The notes beneath the pieces were generated by a model. That model worked only from the letters and a program-made list of their open reading frames with translations, searched no databases and was not told where the DNA came from. DNA of 64,000 nucleotides, taken from assembly GCA_014860115.1 (NCBI GenBank), contig JACZKK010000200.1:1-64000 (forward strand), written 5' to 3'. Below, in pieces: positions 51,353 through 60,232 of this stretch; the stretch's first letter is position 1, and every line of letters starts with the position of its first letter. The DNA is from Ignavibacteriaceae bacterium (GTDB lineage Bacteria; Bacteroidota; Ignavibacteria; Ignavibacteriales; Ignavibacteriaceae). The position numbers were made by a program, and so were the translations under genes.

Positions 51353-52330
51353 ATGAAAATTTTTATAACTGGCGGTACCGGCTTTATTGGTAAACATACA
51401 ACTGAGTTGCTATCCAAAACCAATCATAAGATGAAGTTGCTAATTAGAAAATCCAGTACAGCTTCGTTCCAGAATAAACCCAATATAACCCTGGTTGAAG
51501 GTGATTTGACTGACCGACAGTCTTTACTGCGTGGTATGGAAGGTTGTGACGCGGTAATTAACATTGCCGGGCTCTATACGTTCTGGGAGCCTGATAAAAA
51601 AATATTCAGCAAGGTAAATATCGATGGCACCCAGAATGTAATGGAATGTGCGCTGGAATCAGGCATTAAAAAAGTAGTTCATATTAGCACAGCAGGTGTA
51701 TTCGGTAAACCAGCCGAAAGTCCTTTTACAGAGGAAAGTCAATTTGGTCCCGTTCAGTATAGTGAGTATTTTCGGACTAAGTTTGAGGGAGAGCAAATCG
51801 CCTGGGATTTACACAGAAAAAAAGGATTACCACTTGTAGTTATCTACCCAGTATGTGTTATAGGTGAAGGAGATACAAAGGCTAGCGGGAGGTATATACG
51901 AGACTTTATAAATCGAAAACTGCCTGCAACTATTTTTAAGAACAGAATTTTCTCTTTTGTATGTGTGAGAGATGTAGCGAAGGCTATTGTAAATGCACTC
52001 GAGAAGGGAAACAATATTGGTGAAAAATATTTAATAGGAAATTATCGATACACCTGGGGAGAAGTCAATAAGCTTCTAAGTGAAATATCAAGAGTTCCGT
52101 TGCCCAAAATAAATTTACCTGAGTCACTTACAATGGTGAACGCATATATTTTTACCGGTTTAGCCAAACTGATTAAGAAACCACCTCTCTGGGGGATGGC
52201 TGTTGACCAAATGAAAGTGATGAAGGCAGGATTTAATGTTGATGGAAGCAAAGCACAAAGAGAGCTTGGAATAAAATATACACCAATTAGTCTGGCTCTT
52301 CAGGAGGCTATTGAGTCATTAGAAAAGTGA
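51353..52330 (+). CDS. NAD(P)-dependent epimerase/dehydratase family protein
   Basis: A 325-residue extended short-chain dehydrogenase. The nucleotide-binding GGTGFIG (Gly7, Gly10, Gly13) is at the N-terminus, and the catalytic pair is Tyr139-x3-Lys143 with ISTAG before it. The layout (FVCVRDVAKAIVNALEKG, YLIGNYRYTWGEV) is closest to dihydroflavonol reductase/HpnA-like members. It follows the beta-helix gene after 19 bases and may be read through with it. The substrate is undetermined. Confidence 0.88.
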   Translation: MKIFITGGTGFIGKHTTELLSKTNHKMKLLIRKSSTASFQNKPNITLVEGDLTDRQSLLRGMEGCDAVINIAGLYTFWEPDKKIFSKVNIDGTQNVMECALESGIKKVVHISTAGVFGKPAESPFTEESQFGPVQYSEYFRTKFEGEQIAWDLHRKKGLPLVVIYPVCVIGEGDTKASGRYIRDFINRKLPATIFKNRIFSFVCVRDVAKAIVNALEKGNNIGEKYLIGNYRYTWGEVNKLLSEISRVPLPKINLPESLTMVNAYIFTGLAKLIKKPPLWGMAVDQMKVMKAGFNVDGSKAQRELGIKYTPISLALQEAIESLEK

Positions 52331-52351
52331 AGACACATTTGAACAATCGCA

Positions 52352-52387
52352 AGAAAAAAACGGAACTGGCAGAGATCCGTTCTACAT
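52352..52387. repeat. Decayed copy of the 49020 palindrome
   Basis: AAAAAAACGGAACTGGCAGA then GATCCGTTCTACA parallels AAAAAGCGGAACGGACAGGA and GTCCGTTCCCTACA near 49014-49046. Both lie just downstream of genes. Confidence 0.5.
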
Positions 52388-52454
52388 ACAATGAACTCAA
52401 ATGAATTAGATGACTTTTCCGCACAAAATTTTGAGTCCCTATTAATTCACAAAA

Positions 52455-55400
52455 TCAATCTACCTCCTGTATTCTACAGATTTTCTTAAAGTCGCAGTAA
52501 CGGCAGACTTTCGCTTCCCGGTTCTTTAAAGTAGATAGATGAAACTTCCCTAGCGAAATAGCTCCGGTAAATTTATCAACCATCTCCAAACAAATTTTTA
52601 TCATCTCTTCAGCGGCATCGATTTCTTCTTTTAGGTCCTCTGTTTTTGATCTACGGCTTTGTAAGCTGATGCTCTTCTTGCCAAAATCTTTCTCATTGTA
52701 TTTCAGAGAGAATATCTGTGCATCAGCAGGGCTGTATTCCAAACCAAGTTCTCTTTTAATTAATTCTTTAGCAGCAAAAAGATACAGAGGCAATTGTAAA
52801 GAAATTCCGGTTGCAAGTTCTTCTGCAGTGGGTTTTGTACCGCCAAGCTTGTAGTCAATTACTTTAAGAGTTTTTTCTGATTCATTTATATCAATCCTGT
52901 CTATCTTCCCTTTCAGTTTTACACTGCCGGCAGTGACTACTTCCTTAAATTTTTTAGCATATTTTTCTTCGTGCTTTACTTTGCCATAGCTTAATTCAAA
53001 AAAAGAAGGAACATAGCCGCTGTCATTCTTTCTTTCCTCTTCAAGAAATTTGTATAGAAGTGACTGAGCTCTTCTGCCATTAATGCCAAGCAGCTTCTCA
53101 CGTTCGTAAAATGAAAATTCCGGATTGAGATTCAGTTCATCAAATCTTCTCTCAGCAATTTTAAAAAGCAAAATTTCCGCTGATTTAAAATCTTCGTCAC
53201 TACAATTAGAAAGAACAATCCCCTTCTCTTTCAGCCCTGCCTGTCCGACAGACAGGTTGGTATAAAATTCATAAAGTATTGAGTGAATGAGACTTCCGTA
53301 CTCAAAGGCTTCAAGTTCTTCTACCGGTTCAGCAATAGTTTCTAGTCTGAGCACATTCTCAACAAAATATTTGTATGGACATTTTGCATAATTTTCAAGC
53401 TGCGTAGCTGAAAACTCCCCTTCCGAAATTTCACTCAGCTTATTTTTTAATTCCTCTGAAATATCCTTCGAAACAAAACCTGTAAACTCCGACTCACTGA
53501 AAGGTTCTTCCATTCTCTTTTTGTCAATCTCAATTGCGCGGCTGATTCCGTCAATATCAATATTAATTTCTTCCGAAAATTCTAACTCTTTTCTCTGTTC
53601 TGAAGAAAGCCTGCCGAGCAGTTCAAGAAGCTCTTCTTTCGAATAAATCTCATTATTGAAATCCTCTTTATTAATTTTTTTTGTGTCAAAGAGTAAGTTA
53701 AAATCCTGCAAAAAGCTTGATTGAACAAGATCTCGCTTTCCATCAGTCTGAGGATAAGAGAGATATAATTTTTTCTTCCAGGAACATAAAGCTTGATAGA
53801 ACAAATATCTTTGTTCCACCTGATGCTGCACCTCTTCTCTTGCAAATGAACCCGAAAAGAAAATTTCAGGCGTAAATCTGGTTGGTAAATCACCATCATT
53901 TAATCCGCCGATGAAAAGATAATCAAAACTAAGTCCGCGAATTTCATTCAAGGTTGTGATCTGCACTCCATATCCGGGCTTTTCGGGGATGTTATATCGT
54001 GTAAAAGCCGTAGTAGTTCTTAATTGATTAAGATAAAAATGAAGCGGAAACTTTTCCTCACTGCCATATTCAAGCCTGATAAGATTAGTTATTTCATCAA
54101 TCACCGAAATAAAAGTATTTAAAGCAATTGCATCATTTTCAACAACTTCTGAAGGGGCCTTGAGTAGATTCGCAGGAAAGTCAAGTGAGTAAATCAACGA
54201 TAAAATATTCTCGCGGAATTCATCGGTAGTAAGTTTTTGAGAGAATGGTTTGAGATAGAAATTTATCTTTTTAAAATCAGTTATTGCCGTTTCATACAAT
54301 TGAATATTTTCTCGCTTATTATTTGAATGTTCACCCGTTGATGAGAGTTCGGAAATCTTAGCCTTTAGTTTATTCAGCCAGTTATTATAGCCTGAAACAA
54401 TTTTCAGTTCAACAGAAGTCTTCAGCAGATTTGAGATATCAATTCCCATTTTACCCAGAAAACCACTGCTGAAAACCCGGAAAATATTTTTGAAGTAAAA
54501 ATCATTCTCGAGAATTTCAAGCAGACCAAGCAGAGTTTTTACTGGAGGTGAGGTGCTTAGCGAAAATCTATCAGTAAGATTGAAAGGAATCCCATAAACA
54601 TTAAATCTATCCCTGATTATCGCTGAATAGTTTCCAATCAGGTTAAACACGATGCAAATTCTTTCTGATTCAACTTTATCATTTAATAACATCCTCTTTA
54701 TTTCTTTTGCTATAAGTTCAATTTCTACTTCTCTGCTGGAAGAATCTACCTGCGTAATGAAATCCTGAAAAGAAGTTTCCTTTTTCTCCTGAGATTTTAA
54801 TGAAAGTTTTTCCCTGACAATGTTTAGAAATTTAGATTGAGTACTTGGCGAAATATCTTTTACTTCCTTAAAGCCCTTTGCTTCCAAACGATCGTGACAG
54901 GAATTCAGGTGAGAAAAAACTGCCGGGTTGTATTTGTAGTAGTCGAATGCTACGAAAAGTTCAACTCCAATTATTTCAGAAACAGAATTGATTATTTCAA
55001 CTTCAGGCATTGTGAACTCGTCAAAACCATTTACCAATACAAATTGAGCGGCCGGGTAGATAAAATTGAAAGCTTCATTAAATAATTTTTTCTCTTTCCT
55101 GTTAAGCGATGAATAGATATCACCTGTTTCCCTGAAGTTATTTCCGATGAGAGTCCTTTGATAATCTTCAAATACATTAGAAATGTCAAGCGCTTTCAAC
55201 TTTTCACTGCCGGATAAATTTTCCGCTTCCTCTTTCAATCGTTCCGGAGTGATACCGTGTCGTTTGTATTCTGAGATAGCATTCTTTACGCGCTCAAGTG
55301 TGCCGAAGGGGATTTGATTTTTATACTGAGAGAAGTATTTCAGCTTAATTCTGTTAAAACTATGGTTGAGGAGAAGAACTGCTGCCTCTTCACTTATCAG

Positions 55401-55637
55401 GTTCACTTTTCCTTCTATTTCTGTAAGGAGCTTTTCTGCAAACGAACCAATAGTTTCTATTTTTAATCCTGACAGTGATTTACCCGGACTCAGGGAAATA
55501 AGTTCGCGAGTTAGATACCGGATTTTTCTTTTTGTGGGAACGATGAAGAGTACTTCACTAATTTTATTTTTACTGAGCTTATCGTTAATAAGAAAATCAA
55601 TATCAATCTGATCTATTTTTTGCTTTGTAAGAATCAT
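52455..55637 (-). CDS. AddB-like PD-(D/E)XK nuclease/helicase-fold protein
   Basis: A 1060-residue protein with an N-terminal inactive UvrD-like region (VLFIVPTKRKIRYLTRELI, GYGVQITTLNEIRGLSFDYL, FIGGLNDGDLP) and a C-terminal RecB-type nuclease: LKGKIDRIDINESEKTLKVI then DYKLGG. Cysteines in KCPYKYF and CRYCDFKKIC can bind a 4Fe-4S cluster, as in AddB. It would act in double-strand break resection with an AddA helicase, but no addA is adjacent. A palindromic repeat (53235-53258) encodes NLSVGQAG in a loop before the nuclease domain. Confidence 0.85.
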   Translation of the reverse strand: MILTKQKIDQIDIDFLINDKLSKNKISEVLFIVPTKRKIRYLTRELISLSPGKSLSGLKIETIGSFAEKLLTEIEGKVNLISEEAAVLLLNHSFNRIKLKYFSQYKNQIPFGTLERVKNAISEYKRHGITPERLKEEAENLSGSEKLKALDISNVFEDYQRTLIGNNFRETGDIYSSLNRKEKKLFNEAFNFIYPAAQFVLVNGFDEFTMPEVEIINSVSEIIGVELFVAFDYYKYNPAVFSHLNSCHDRLEAKGFKEVKDISPSTQSKFLNIVREKLSLKSQEKKETSFQDFITQVDSSSREVEIELIAKEIKRMLLNDKVESERICIVFNLIGNYSAIIRDRFNVYGIPFNLTDRFSLSTSPPVKTLLGLLEILENDFYFKNIFRVFSSGFLGKMGIDISNLLKTSVELKIVSGYNNWLNKLKAKISELSSTGEHSNNKRENIQLYETAITDFKKINFYLKPFSQKLTTDEFRENILSLIYSLDFPANLLKAPSEVVENDAIALNTFISVIDEITNLIRLEYGSEEKFPLHFYLNQLRTTTAFTRYNIPEKPGYGVQITTLNEIRGLSFDYLFIGGLNDGDLPTRFTPEIFFSGSFAREEVQHQVEQRYLFYQALCSWKKKLYLSYPQTDGKRDLVQSSFLQDFNLLFDTKKINKEDFNNEIYSKEELLELLGRLSSEQRKELEFSEEINIDIDGISRAIEIDKKRMEEPFSESEFTGFVSKDISEELKNKLSEISEGEFSATQLENYAKCPYKYFVENVLRLETIAEPVEELEAFEYGSLIHSILYEFYTNLSVGQAGLKEKGIVLSNCSDEDFKSAEILLFKIAERRFDELNLNPEFSFYEREKLLGINGRRAQSLLYKFLEEERKNDSGYVPSFFELSYGKVKHEEKYAKKFKEVVTAGSVKLKGKIDRIDINESEKTLKVIDYKLGGTKPTAEELATGISLQLPLYLFAAKELIKRELGLEYSPADAQIFSLKYNEKDFGKKSISLQSRRSKTEDLKEEIDAAEEMIKICLEMVDKFTGAISLGKFHLSTLKNREAKVCRYCDFKKICRIQEVD
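53235..53258. repeat. Palindromic repeat inside the AddB-like gene
   Basis: On the minus strand ACCTGTCTGTCGGACAGGCA then GGG. The core is nearly the same as CCTGTCTACCGACAGGCAGG at 23407-23426, one base longer, and is read in frame as NLSVGQAGL. Confidence 0.65.
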
Positions 55638-55706
55638 TCCGATCTTAGGAAATAAATTGTTTTGTTTTAAGAATATATTTCAGCTTTAAGCCCAGCAATT
55701 ATGCTA

Positions 55707-55736
55707 TTGATTCTGATAAAAGGTTGATTATTTTAG
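55707..55736 (+). promoter_or_regulatory. Possible promoter of the beta-barrel gene
   Basis: TTGATT (55707-55712), 16 bases, TATTTTAG (55729-55736), a 7 of 8 match to TAnnTTTG, 22 bases before the ATG. Confidence 0.4.
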
Positions 55737-55757
55737 ACATAGAAATTTAAAGATAAT

Positions 55758-56402
55758 ATGCGACGATTAATATTTTTAATATTGTTTATAATTCCAACAT
55801 CTTTGCTCTTTTCACAGGAAATTGGTGAGCTTGTACCTCCCAAATCACCATTGATTTTTCCGCCGAATGCCTGGGGTTTTGATTTAATGATTGGTGAGAG
55901 CGGTTTCGGATTTGGCGGATTTTACAGGAAACAACTAAGCACAAAGTTCACTCTATTTGGGGATATTTCGATTTCTGAAGCCAAAGATGAAAGAGAGATT
56001 GAATACATTGATATCTATGGACAAACATTCACTATCGGAAAACAGAACCGTGTGTTCCAGATTCCCGTGACCTTCGGCGCGCAATTCCGCTTATTTGAAA
56101 ATGAACTTACAGATAATCTCCGTCCTTACATTAATGCAGGCGTTGGACCAACAATTGCATTAACAACTCCGTATGCAGAAGAATTTTTCAGAGCATTTTC
56201 TTATTCACAGACACATTATGCAGTTGGCGGATATGCGGGCTTTGGAGCAAACTTCGGTTTGGATCAAAAGAGTCTTATCGGAATAAACGTCCGATATTAT
56301 TACACACAATTTCTTGATGAAGGTGTCGAGATTTTAAAAGACCGATATAAAAGTGCATTAAGCGGTTTCTACATCACGTTGAATTTTGGATTTATGTATT
56401 AG
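55758..56402 (+). CDS. Outer-membrane beta-barrel candidate
   Basis: A 214-residue protein with a signal peptide (residues 1-20, ending LLFSQ). The mature part alternates polar and hydrophobic/aromatic residues with glycine turns (GFGFGGFYRKQLSTKFTLFG, YAVGGYAGFGANFGL, FYITLNFGFMY) and ends in an aromatic residue, as outer-membrane barrels of the OmpW/OmpA size class do. About eight strands would fit. No specific family is recognised. Confidence 0.65.
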   Translation: MRRLIFLILFIIPTSLLFSQEIGELVPPKSPLIFPPNAWGFDLMIGESGFGFGGFYRKQLSTKFTLFGDISISEAKDEREIEYIDIYGQTFTIGKQNRVFQIPVTFGAQFRLFENELTDNLRPYINAGVGPTIALTTPYAEEFFRAFSYSQTHYAVGGYAGFGANFGLDQKSLIGINVRYYYTQFLDEGVEILKDRYKSALSGFYITLNFGFMY

Positions 56403-56435
56403 ACCTAAATCCCAATTAAATGACAAATCCCCAAT

Positions 56436-56978
56436 TCACTTCTTCCACTTAATCGTACAGCCAATTGTAAAAGTCTCAGGGACTGAAATTTCCTTTCCTG
56501 CAATCAGTTCATTCAATGCATTTCTTAAATAATGATTCTGCACTTTGCCTGGTTCCTGCCAGTTGTCATCAATCTTCCCGTGAAAAGCTAATTTTCTTTC
56601 TCTGCCAAAAAGAAAAATCTCGGGTGTATGTGTCGCATCATAAGCATGGGCAACAGATTGATCATCATCTCTTAAGTACAGAAAATTAAAATTCTGTTCG
56701 GTGGCACGCTTATTCATATTTTCAAAGCTGTCTTCTGGATAACCCTTATCTTCATTAGAATTGATTGCAACAACCGAAACTCCCTTGCTGTCATAATCAG
56801 TTTGTATCTGTTTAATCCTGTCTTCATAAGCCTGAACGTAAGGACAGTGGTTACAGCTAAAAATTACAATCAATGCTCTTTTATCGGCAAAGAAACTAAG
56901 TGAATACTTTTTCCCATCAACACCCATCAAATTAAAATCAGGCGCAGGCGAACCAATTTTCAAATTATTTGTAGCCAA
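56436..56978 (-). CDS. Thioredoxin-fold (AhpC/TSA-like) protein
   Basis: A 180-residue redox protein: LKIGSPAPDFNLMGVDGKKY leads to FSCNHCPYVQAYEDRIKQI, with a CNHC active site, and TPEIFLFGRERKLAFHGKID. This is the peroxiredoxin-like thioredoxin family common in Bacteroidota. I prefer TTG at 56978, with GGGAG 8 bases upstream and a start ATNNLKIG typical of the family, over ATG at 57014, which would leave 25 bases between divergent genes. Confidence 0.82.
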   Translation of the reverse strand: MATNNLKIGSPAPDFNLMGVDGKKYSLSFFADKRALIVIFSCNHCPYVQAYEDRIKQIQTDYDSKGVSVVAINSNEDKGYPEDSFENMNKRATEQNFNFLYLRDDDQSVAHAYDATHTPEIFLFGRERKLAFHGKIDDNWQEPGKVQNHYLRNALNELIAGKEISVPETFTIGCTIKWKK

Positions 56979-57039
56979 GATAAAATCTCCCTTCCACTTT
57001 TTAGTAAATAACACATCTAATAATTAAATTAAAATCGTT

Positions 57040-58539
57040 ATGAAAAAATCTCTTTTCAATAATAGCTGGAAATCGCTTCGAATACTACTTTTTACAATCT
57101 TATTATTAGGAAACATAATGGCACAGGAAAAACAAATTGCCTGGGATCTCTATCACTCATACGAAAACTTTAAAGAAAAAAGTTTAACTAACCGACGATT
57201 CAAACATTCTGACATTGTTCCGTTAATCGAACAATTAAAAAATAAAAGGAATTTCAAGGTGGATAAAGTCGGTAAATCAGTCGAGGGAAGAGATATTTAT
57301 TTAATTTCAATAGGAAGCGGTGAGATAAAAGTTTTTCTGTGGTCACAAATGCATGGCGATGAACCAACAGCCACCGCAGCTTTATTCGATATGTTCAACT
57401 TTTTTTCTGATGATAGCGCTTTCCCGGAATTCAAAAAATTTCTTCTCTCAAATCTGAGCATTTATATTATTCCTATGGTGAATCCCGATGGTGCAGAAGA
57501 ATTCCAGCGTAGAAATATTGTTGAGATTGATTTGAACCGTGATGTTTTAAGGCAACAAACTCCCGAAGCAAAAATTTTGAAAGAAGTTTTTGACAGTCTA
57601 AAAGCCGATTTCGGTTTTAACCTCCACGATCAAGGAAGAGATTATTCAGCAGGAAATTCGATCAATCCCGCTTCGATATCATTTCTTGCACCTGCACCGG
57701 ATTATGACAAAACTCTCACACCTCCAAGAGAAAATGCCATGAAACTTATTGGGAATTTGGTCTCAGTTTTAAATGAATTCATTCCCGGGCATATCGCTAA
57801 ATATTCCGATGACTATGAGCCGCGGGCATTCGGAGATAATTTTACTAAATGGGGAACGGCAACTGTTCTGCTTGAAAGCGGCGGCTGGCGTGGTGATCGC
57901 GAGAAACAATTCCTTAAAAAAATAAATTACATTACGATTCTCTCTGCATTAAACAGCATTGCTAGTGGAAGTTATGCAAATACAAATTTAAATGTCTATG
58001 AATCCATTCCACAAAATGAAAAATTTATGATGGATTTAATTCTGCGAAATCTAAAAATTAAAAGAGATAATATCGAGTATGTTATTGATATAGGTATAAA
58101 CTACGATGAAGTAAATCTAAAAGACGCAAAAGATTTTTATCTTAAAGCGAAAATCGAGGACGTAGGTGATCTCTCCGTTTTTGCTGGTTATGAGGAATTT
58201 GATTTTTCGGAATATACTGTCGAGCCCGGAAAAACTAAACCTGAGCCATATCTTTCACTCGAAGAATTAGAAAAAATAAATCCGTCTCAACTCTACAATG
58301 AAGGATACACAAATCTCATTTTGGACGATGAAAGTTTTCAGGGTGAATATTCTCATCTTCCGTTCAACATAATTTTTAATGGCAAAAAAGTTTCAGAAGT
58401 TAACGTTAAACCAGAGGAATCTCCAAATTTTATAATAAGAAAAAATGATGAGGTTCTGTATGCTGTTGTCAATGGGTTTTTGATTGATATCAAAAAAGTT
58501 GATAGTTGGGATGGGAATTCAATAGTTTACGGGAAGTAG
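57040..58539 (+). CDS. M14-family zinc carboxypeptidase, exported
   Basis: A 499-residue protein with a signal peptide (residues 12-29, ending NIMAQ) and a peptidase M14 domain. Zinc ligands are His105 and Glu108 (QMHGDE) and His196 (NLHDQGRDY). MVNPDGAEEFQRRN supplies substrate-binding Asn/Arg, and Glu279 (LLESGG) is the catalytic base. The C-terminal 150 residues form a separate all-beta-like region. No T9SS domain is present, so it is likely periplasmic. The next gene, an unusual sigma factor, starts 11 bases later. Confidence 0.9.
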   Translation: MKKSLFNNSWKSLRILLFTILLLGNIMAQEKQIAWDLYHSYENFKEKSLTNRRFKHSDIVPLIEQLKNKRNFKVDKVGKSVEGRDIYLISIGSGEIKVFLWSQMHGDEPTATAALFDMFNFFSDDSAFPEFKKFLLSNLSIYIIPMVNPDGAEEFQRRNIVEIDLNRDVLRQQTPEAKILKEVFDSLKADFGFNLHDQGRDYSAGNSINPASISFLAPAPDYDKTLTPPRENAMKLIGNLVSVLNEFIPGHIAKYSDDYEPRAFGDNFTKWGTATVLLESGGWRGDREKQFLKKINYITILSALNSIASGSYANTNLNVYESIPQNEKFMMDLILRNLKIKRDNIEYVIDIGINYDEVNLKDAKDFYLKAKIEDVGDLSVFAGYEEFDFSEYTVEPGKTKPEPYLSLEELEKINPSQLYNEGYTNLILDDESFQGEYSHLPFNIIFNGKKVSEVNVKPEESPNFIIRKNDEVLYAVVNGFLIDIKKVDSWDGNSIVYGK

Positions 58540-58550
58540 GTAATTTATAA

Positions 58551-59384
58551 ATGTCGCATCAATCATTAAGAGAAAGATTTAATACAAGCAAAGAGGAATT
58601 GGCAAAGCTTGGTTCAGAATTTAATTCTGAAGCGCTCCCACTCTTGGACAAACTCTACAATACTTCCTTTTGGATACTATTGAATAAAAGGGGAGCAAAA
58701 AAAATAATCAGGCAAACATTTTACGAAGCAATTGAAAATTGTGATATAACTAAAAACTTTGCTGATTGGTATAGTTGGATTCACCGAATCTGGATGAGAG
58801 AAATTCATGAGTTTTATTCTGACAAAGAAAATGACAAACAAACTGTTTTTGATTTTATAGATCATACAAAAGTGGAATTAAATAATGTTGAGGATTTCTT
58901 CAACTCAAGGTTACCAGAAGATAAATTAATGAAATCTCTCGAACATCTACCAGCTGTTCTCCGTATTCCGATGATAATGAAAGAGATTCATTCGCTCGAT
59001 TACGAAATCATTTCTGATTTGATAGATGTTCCCGTTGGAGTAATCGCAACAAGGATTTACCGGGCTAGAAAATTATTATATCTTTTTATGAAAGGCGATT
59101 TTAATTATGAAGAGCAAAAAAGATTAGGAACCCAGCAAGGTTCTTCAAAGCTAATTTTTGAGCTCAGGCAATCTGCACTATTAGTCGATGACGAATTAAG
59201 TCTCGAACAAAAAGCTGTTTTTAATGAATCAACCACTAATAGTAATTTGTTTAAAGCCGAGACTTTGATCCAGAGCGAAATTAAAAAGCTTTTCAGCAGT
59301 ATATCTCCACATAATCAGGCAATTGAAAGAATGAGAGCCAAAATCGAAAGAAAAGCTAATAAAAGATTCGGGAAACGAGATTAG
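58551..59384 (+). CDS. ECF-like sigma factor with fused anti-sigma-like C-terminal domain
   Basis: A 277-residue protein. Residues 15-90 look like sigma region 2 (FADWYSWIHRIWMREIHEFY). Residues 119-180 are sigma region 4 (LEHLPAVLRIPMIMKEIHSL, then a helix-turn-helix and VIATRIYRARKLLYLF). The remaining 95 residues resemble the N-terminal half of the anti-sigma protein at 4536-5075: LVDDELSLEQ here against YLDGELSREE there, then a leucine/lysine-rich helix and an IERKANKR-type end. No membrane segment is present. It follows the M14 gene and is probably co-transcribed. Targets are unknown. Confidence 0.75.
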   Translation: MSHQSLRERFNTSKEELAKLGSEFNSEALPLLDKLYNTSFWILLNKRGAKKIIRQTFYEAIENCDITKNFADWYSWIHRIWMREIHEFYSDKENDKQTVFDFIDHTKVELNNVEDFFNSRLPEDKLMKSLEHLPAVLRIPMIMKEIHSLDYEIISDLIDVPVGVIATRIYRARKLLYLFMKGDFNYEEQKRLGTQQGSSKLIFELRQSALLVDDELSLEQKAVFNESTTNSNLFKAETLIQSEIKKLFSSISPHNQAIERMRAKIERKANKRFGKRD

Positions 59385-59495
59385 TTCAACAAATTCCCAA
59401 ACCCCACTCATTATGCAGCGATTCTCTTACGAACGCTGATTTCTTATAATAAATCAAACTTTTTATCTGAACCTGAATTACTACACACGAAAAAT

Positions 59496-59526
59496 TTGAC
59501 TCTAGGAGAGGTTAGCGTTAAATTAG
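59496..59526 (+). promoter_or_regulatory. Promoter of the zinc-ribbon/rpsU operon
   Basis: TTGACT (59496-59501), 17 bases, TAAATTAG (59519-59526), a 7 of 8 match to TAnnTTTG, 26 bases before the ATG at 59553. Confidence 0.6.
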
Positions 59527-59552
59527 TGTCCTGAATTAAAAAAGAGTTAGTT

Positions 59553-59945
59553 ATGGCAAGGATAAAAAATATAGAAGCGTTTTGTAACTCGTGCGGTACG
59601 GTACAGAAAATGGAAATCACTAGCAGCGTGACCGGCGAAGAATCAGAATATAAAAAGTGGGCGAAATGTAAATCCTGTAAACAGGTGATGCTTGTAGATA
59701 TCAGTGATATTATTAAAAGCAATAGCGCCACATTAGAGGGAATTGAAAATGAAGAGTGTAAAAAGTATTCGCCTTTAAGCACTTTTGAAATCGGAGAAAC
59801 AATATATCACGAAAATTGGGATGACTTTGGGAGAGTAGTTTCCAAAGAAACGCTTACAAACGGTAAAAGCTCAATTTCAGTTGATTTTCAAAAATCAGGT
59901 TTAAAAAAACTTATCGAATCATTAAATAACCAAGAAGCGAGGTGA
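59553..59945 (+). CDS. Zinc-ribbon protein of unknown function upstream of rpsU
   Basis: A 130-residue protein. The N-terminus holds a four-cysteine zinc ribbon: Cys11-x2-Cys14 (FCNSCG) and Cys39-x2-Cys42 (AKCKSCK). The C-terminal part, FEIGETIYHENWDDFGRVVS and ISVDFQKSGLKKLI, is a small beta-domain seen in short uncharacterised proteins that often carry such a ribbon. It is 6 bases upstream of rpsU and shares its promoter, so a ribosome- or RNA polymerase-related role is possible (inference). Confidence 0.75.
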   Translation: MARIKNIEAFCNSCGTVQKMEITSSVTGEESEYKKWAKCKSCKQVMLVDISDIIKSNSATLEGIENEECKKYSPLSTFEIGETIYHENWDDFGRVVSKETLTNGKSSISVDFQKSGLKKLIESLNNQEAR

Positions 59946-59951
59946 AATAAT

Positions 59952-60140
59952 TTGGTTGGCATATCAGTCGGTGAAAATGAATCCATTGATAAAGCTTTAA
60001 GACGTTTCAAGAAGAAATACGAGAGATCAGGAATTCTTAAGGAATATAAAAAACGAACTTTCTTTGTAAAACCTTCAGTTAAAAAGCGAATGGAAAAAAT
60101 TAAGGCCACCCGGCGCGCTCAGCGATCCGATGAATTTTAA
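59952..60140 (+). CDS. rpsU: 30S ribosomal protein S21
   Basis: A 62-residue ribosomal protein with the S21 core VGENESIDKALRRFKKKYER and a basic tail with KKRTFFVKPSVKKRMEK. The start is TTG at 59952, preceded by AGGTGA, which includes the stop of the upstream gene. In Bacteroidota S21 contributes to the unusual start-site choice of ribosomes that do not rely on Shine-Dalgarno pairing. A strong terminator follows. Confidence 0.95.
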   Translation: MVGISVGENESIDKALRRFKKKYERSGILKEYKKRTFFVKPSVKKRMEKIKATRRAQRSDEF

Positions 60141-60149
60141 TTTTAGAAG

Positions 60150-60171
60150 CCCCTCACTTGAGGGGTTTTTT
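60150..60171 (+). terminator. Rho-independent terminator after rpsU
   Basis: CCCCTC (60150-60155) pairs with GAGGGG (60160-60165), loop ACTT, followed by six T. Confidence 0.9.
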
Positions 60172-60232
60172 AGGACATGAGATATTGAAGTTCCAAGAGA
60201 GCGACATTAGTTAAAATTATCTCACGTCCTAA

